From positions 123,432-187,431 of the forward strand of contig NZ_QAOF01000007.1 of NCBI RefSeq assembly GCF_003050745.1: DNA of 64,000 bases. The letters run 5' to 3'. The translations under genes and the position numbers were made by a program. The stretch's first letter is position 1, and every line of letters begins with the position of its first letter. Source of the stretch: Sphingomonas sp. PP-CE-3G-477 (GTDB lineage Bacteria; Pseudomonadota; Alphaproteobacteria; Sphingomonadales; Sphingomonadaceae). Under the pieces are notes generated by a model. It worked only from the letters and a program-made list of their open reading frames with translations. It searched no databases and was not told the origin of the DNA. Below, piece by piece: positions 63,151 through 64,000 of the stretch.

Positions 63151-63361
63151 CTTCTGTGCGCGACCAGTGACCGATGCCGGAACCTACTAATAACTATCGC
63201 CCAATAGCAGTCATCCAATGCGTTAATCGACGTTCCCGAAACTGGCCCCTCATTCAGGTGCTAAGTTGCGGGTGAACCCTGACACGGTTGGCGTAGCCGG
63301 CTCCGCAAGGGCGTTCGTTTGACGGGTTCGAGTCCCGTCCATGGAGAAAGGCGCGGAGTCC
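63151..63361. other. AT-richer intergenic stretch with a tRNA T-arm-like element
   Basis: Includes CTACTAATAACTATCGCCCAATAGC and, at 63321-63339, GACGGG-TTCGAGT-CCCGTC, a perfect six-base T-arm with T-loop. No acceptor partner or anticodon arm is found, so it is not an intact tRNA. It may be a residue of a tRNA gene used as an attachment site at the start of accessory DNA. Confidence 0.4.
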
Positions 63362-63589
63362 TTAAAAGGCATCGCCGTCCCCTTCGTTCTTTTCCTTCAA
63401 GGTTCGCGTCTCTTCGGCGTCGCGGGTCATTACGAATATCACGGGGGTAAAGAAGGCGTAGATCGCATAGAGCGGCCAGAACGCGCCCCAATGACGAAGC
63501 GGAATACCTTGAGAGGCGAAGTACGCCACGAGGGGAACGATCGGCGTAAGGCAGCTAATAAGGCCCGTGATGTTGGCGCGTGATGACAT
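63362..63589 (-). CDS. Small two-TM protein, function unknown
   Basis: 75 residues from ATG 63589. Two hydrophobic segments (LISCLTPIVPLVAYFA and WGAFWPLYAIYAFFTPVIFVM) joined by SQGIPLRHW, then a charged tail with RDAEETRTLKEKNEGDG. It lies in the accessory right edge between the T-arm-like element and the IS fragment. Coding is plausible from composition alone. Confidence 0.5.
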   Translation of the reverse strand: MSSRANITGLISCLTPIVPLVAYFASQGIPLRHWGAFWPLYAIYAFFTPVIFVMTRDAEETRTLKEKNEGDGDAF

Positions 63590-63770
63590 TCTGCATCCCC
63601 CGCTTCGCGCCGTAGCCAGCAGCGGTTAAGGACGGTTCAAGCGCCGTCTCTCGGGCCGGGAACTTACGCCATCGGCCGCAGTTCGCCTTCACAGGCCCCA
63701 ACCGCACCGCAGGCGCCGCGGAAACCCACTGTCCATTTGGGTCCGATGCAACCCCGCCGGCTTCATCCAA
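63555..63770 (-). pseudogene. Truncated or remnant open frame next to IS30 fragment
   Basis: A minus-strand frame of 71 residues ending at 63555, open further upstream without a clear start (LSGFRSGLDEAGGVASDPNGQWVSAAP...). No known motif. It may be a gene tail left by IS insertion, but coding is not established; it overlaps the start of the two-TM gene. Confidence 0.2.
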
Positions 63771-63881
63771 GCCCGACCGAAAGCCGCTGAGGTCGACGGG
63801 GCGGCGTCTCCCGATCGGGTTCTGAGGGCACTACGGGTCCCATTCGGTGACATTCAGGAACGGCTGGTTTCCTCGGTGGGT

Positions 63882-64000
63882 TCAACGGGTGGCTGCAACA
63901 CGCTGGGCGAACATTTCAGCCGGTGTCTGATACATCAAGGTCTTTCTGGGGCGCTCGTTGAGCTGGCGAGCGATGGCGCTGAGTTTGGCCTGGCTGTGGA
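63882..64000 (-). mobile_element. IS30-family transposase, C-terminal fragment (runs off the right edge)
   Basis: Minus-strand frame open from 64000 to the stop at 63882-63884, reading HSQAKLSAIARQLNERPRKT, then LMYQTPAEMFAQRVAATR. The LNERPRKT-L-TPAE tail is the standard C-terminus of IS30-type DDE transposases. The rest and the inverted repeats are outside or not recognisable by eye; the element's left end probably lies between 63,790 and 63,880. Confidence 0.82.

Noticed and set aside
63262..63345. Complete tRNA or tmRNA acceptor piece.
   Set aside because: Only the T-arm is convincing. The bases after it (CATGGAG) have no pairing strand upstream, no CCA follows and no anticodon arm is present; there is no room for a tmRNA coding piece before the next gene.

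Overview
The window is high-GC chromosomal DNA of an alphaproteobacterium, most probably Sphingomonas or a close relative in the Sphingomonadales. This rests on a CIRCE-controlled groES-groEL operon, an alpha-type SspB adaptor, an ATP12-type F1-ATPase chaperone, a ROSE-like RNA thermometer before an hsp20 gene, a CYP153-type P450, and many REP-like inverted repeats between genes. Nearly all of it is ordinary chromosomal content. The last ~0.85 kb looks like accessory DNA and ends in an IS30-type transposase fragment.

Layout. 1-1117 (minus): 5' part of groEL, groES, CIRCE and promoter. 1.5-4 kb: sppA and a GNAT acetyltransferase. 4.4-13.4 kb: small membrane, envelope and housekeeping genes (TRIC-type channel, two glycine-zipper/lipoprotein-type secreted proteins, OsmC, FluC/CrcB overlapping an RluA-family pseudouridine synthase, HAD phosphatase, ATP12 chaperone, gmk). 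13.5-15.6 kb: fumC and sspB. 15.7-19.7 kb: histidine cluster hisB-hisH-hisA-hisF-(small membrane protein)-hisE, then a HIT-family gene. 19.8-26.8 kb: APC amino-acid permease, adenosine/PfkB kinase, cyclase-family hydrolase, EI24 membrane protein plus lipoprotein, hsp20, queG. 26.9-31 kb: an ABC-2 exporter pair, a CYP153-like P450, a secreted MsrB. 31.3-37.3 kb: CHAP-domain protein, M1 peptidase, and a divergent SDR / SDR-GPH-symporter cluster. 37.5-47.9 kb: malic enzyme-phosphotransacetylase fusion, mutS, CDF and Nramp metal transporters, AlkA-like glycosylase, 2Fe-2S ferredoxin, rlmB. 48.07 kb: tRNA-Tyr(GTA). 48.3-58.3 kb: glycogen operon glgP-glgB-glgC-glgA-pgm followed by a CitE-like lyase. 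58.4-62.4 kb: a small stress-type protein and an Mla-type lipid-transport operon (permease with N-terminal STAS domain, ATPase, MlaD, auxiliary lipoprotein). 62.4-64 kb: HAD-IB phosphatase and the accessory edge.

How the genes work together. Several modules are translationally coupled by 1-4 nt ATGA/GTGA/TGATG overlaps: sppA-GNAT, crcB-rluA, HAD-small membrane protein, hisB-hisH-hisA, EI24-lipoprotein, ABC ATPase-permease, SDR-GPH symporter, glgP-glgB, glgA-pgm and the mla genes. The glycogen block covers phosphorolysis, branching, ADP-glucose synthesis, chain elongation and Glc1P/Glc6P interconversion. The his block supplies most imidazole-branch steps.

The most distinctive feature is the inverted repeats. 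At least ten sequence families, about 27 elements, fill almost every longer intergenic gap. In at least three places the repeat has become part of a gene: it carries the ribosome binding site of glgA (30-bp perfect arms), the ribosome binding site of the HIT-family gene, and the stop codon of the GPH symporter. I found no CRISPR array, prophage core, defence island or biosynthetic cluster, and no clearly new multi-gene system. The best leads are repeat-embedded translation signals, the ROSE-like element, the P450 without a local redox partner, and the lyase at the end of the glycogen operon.
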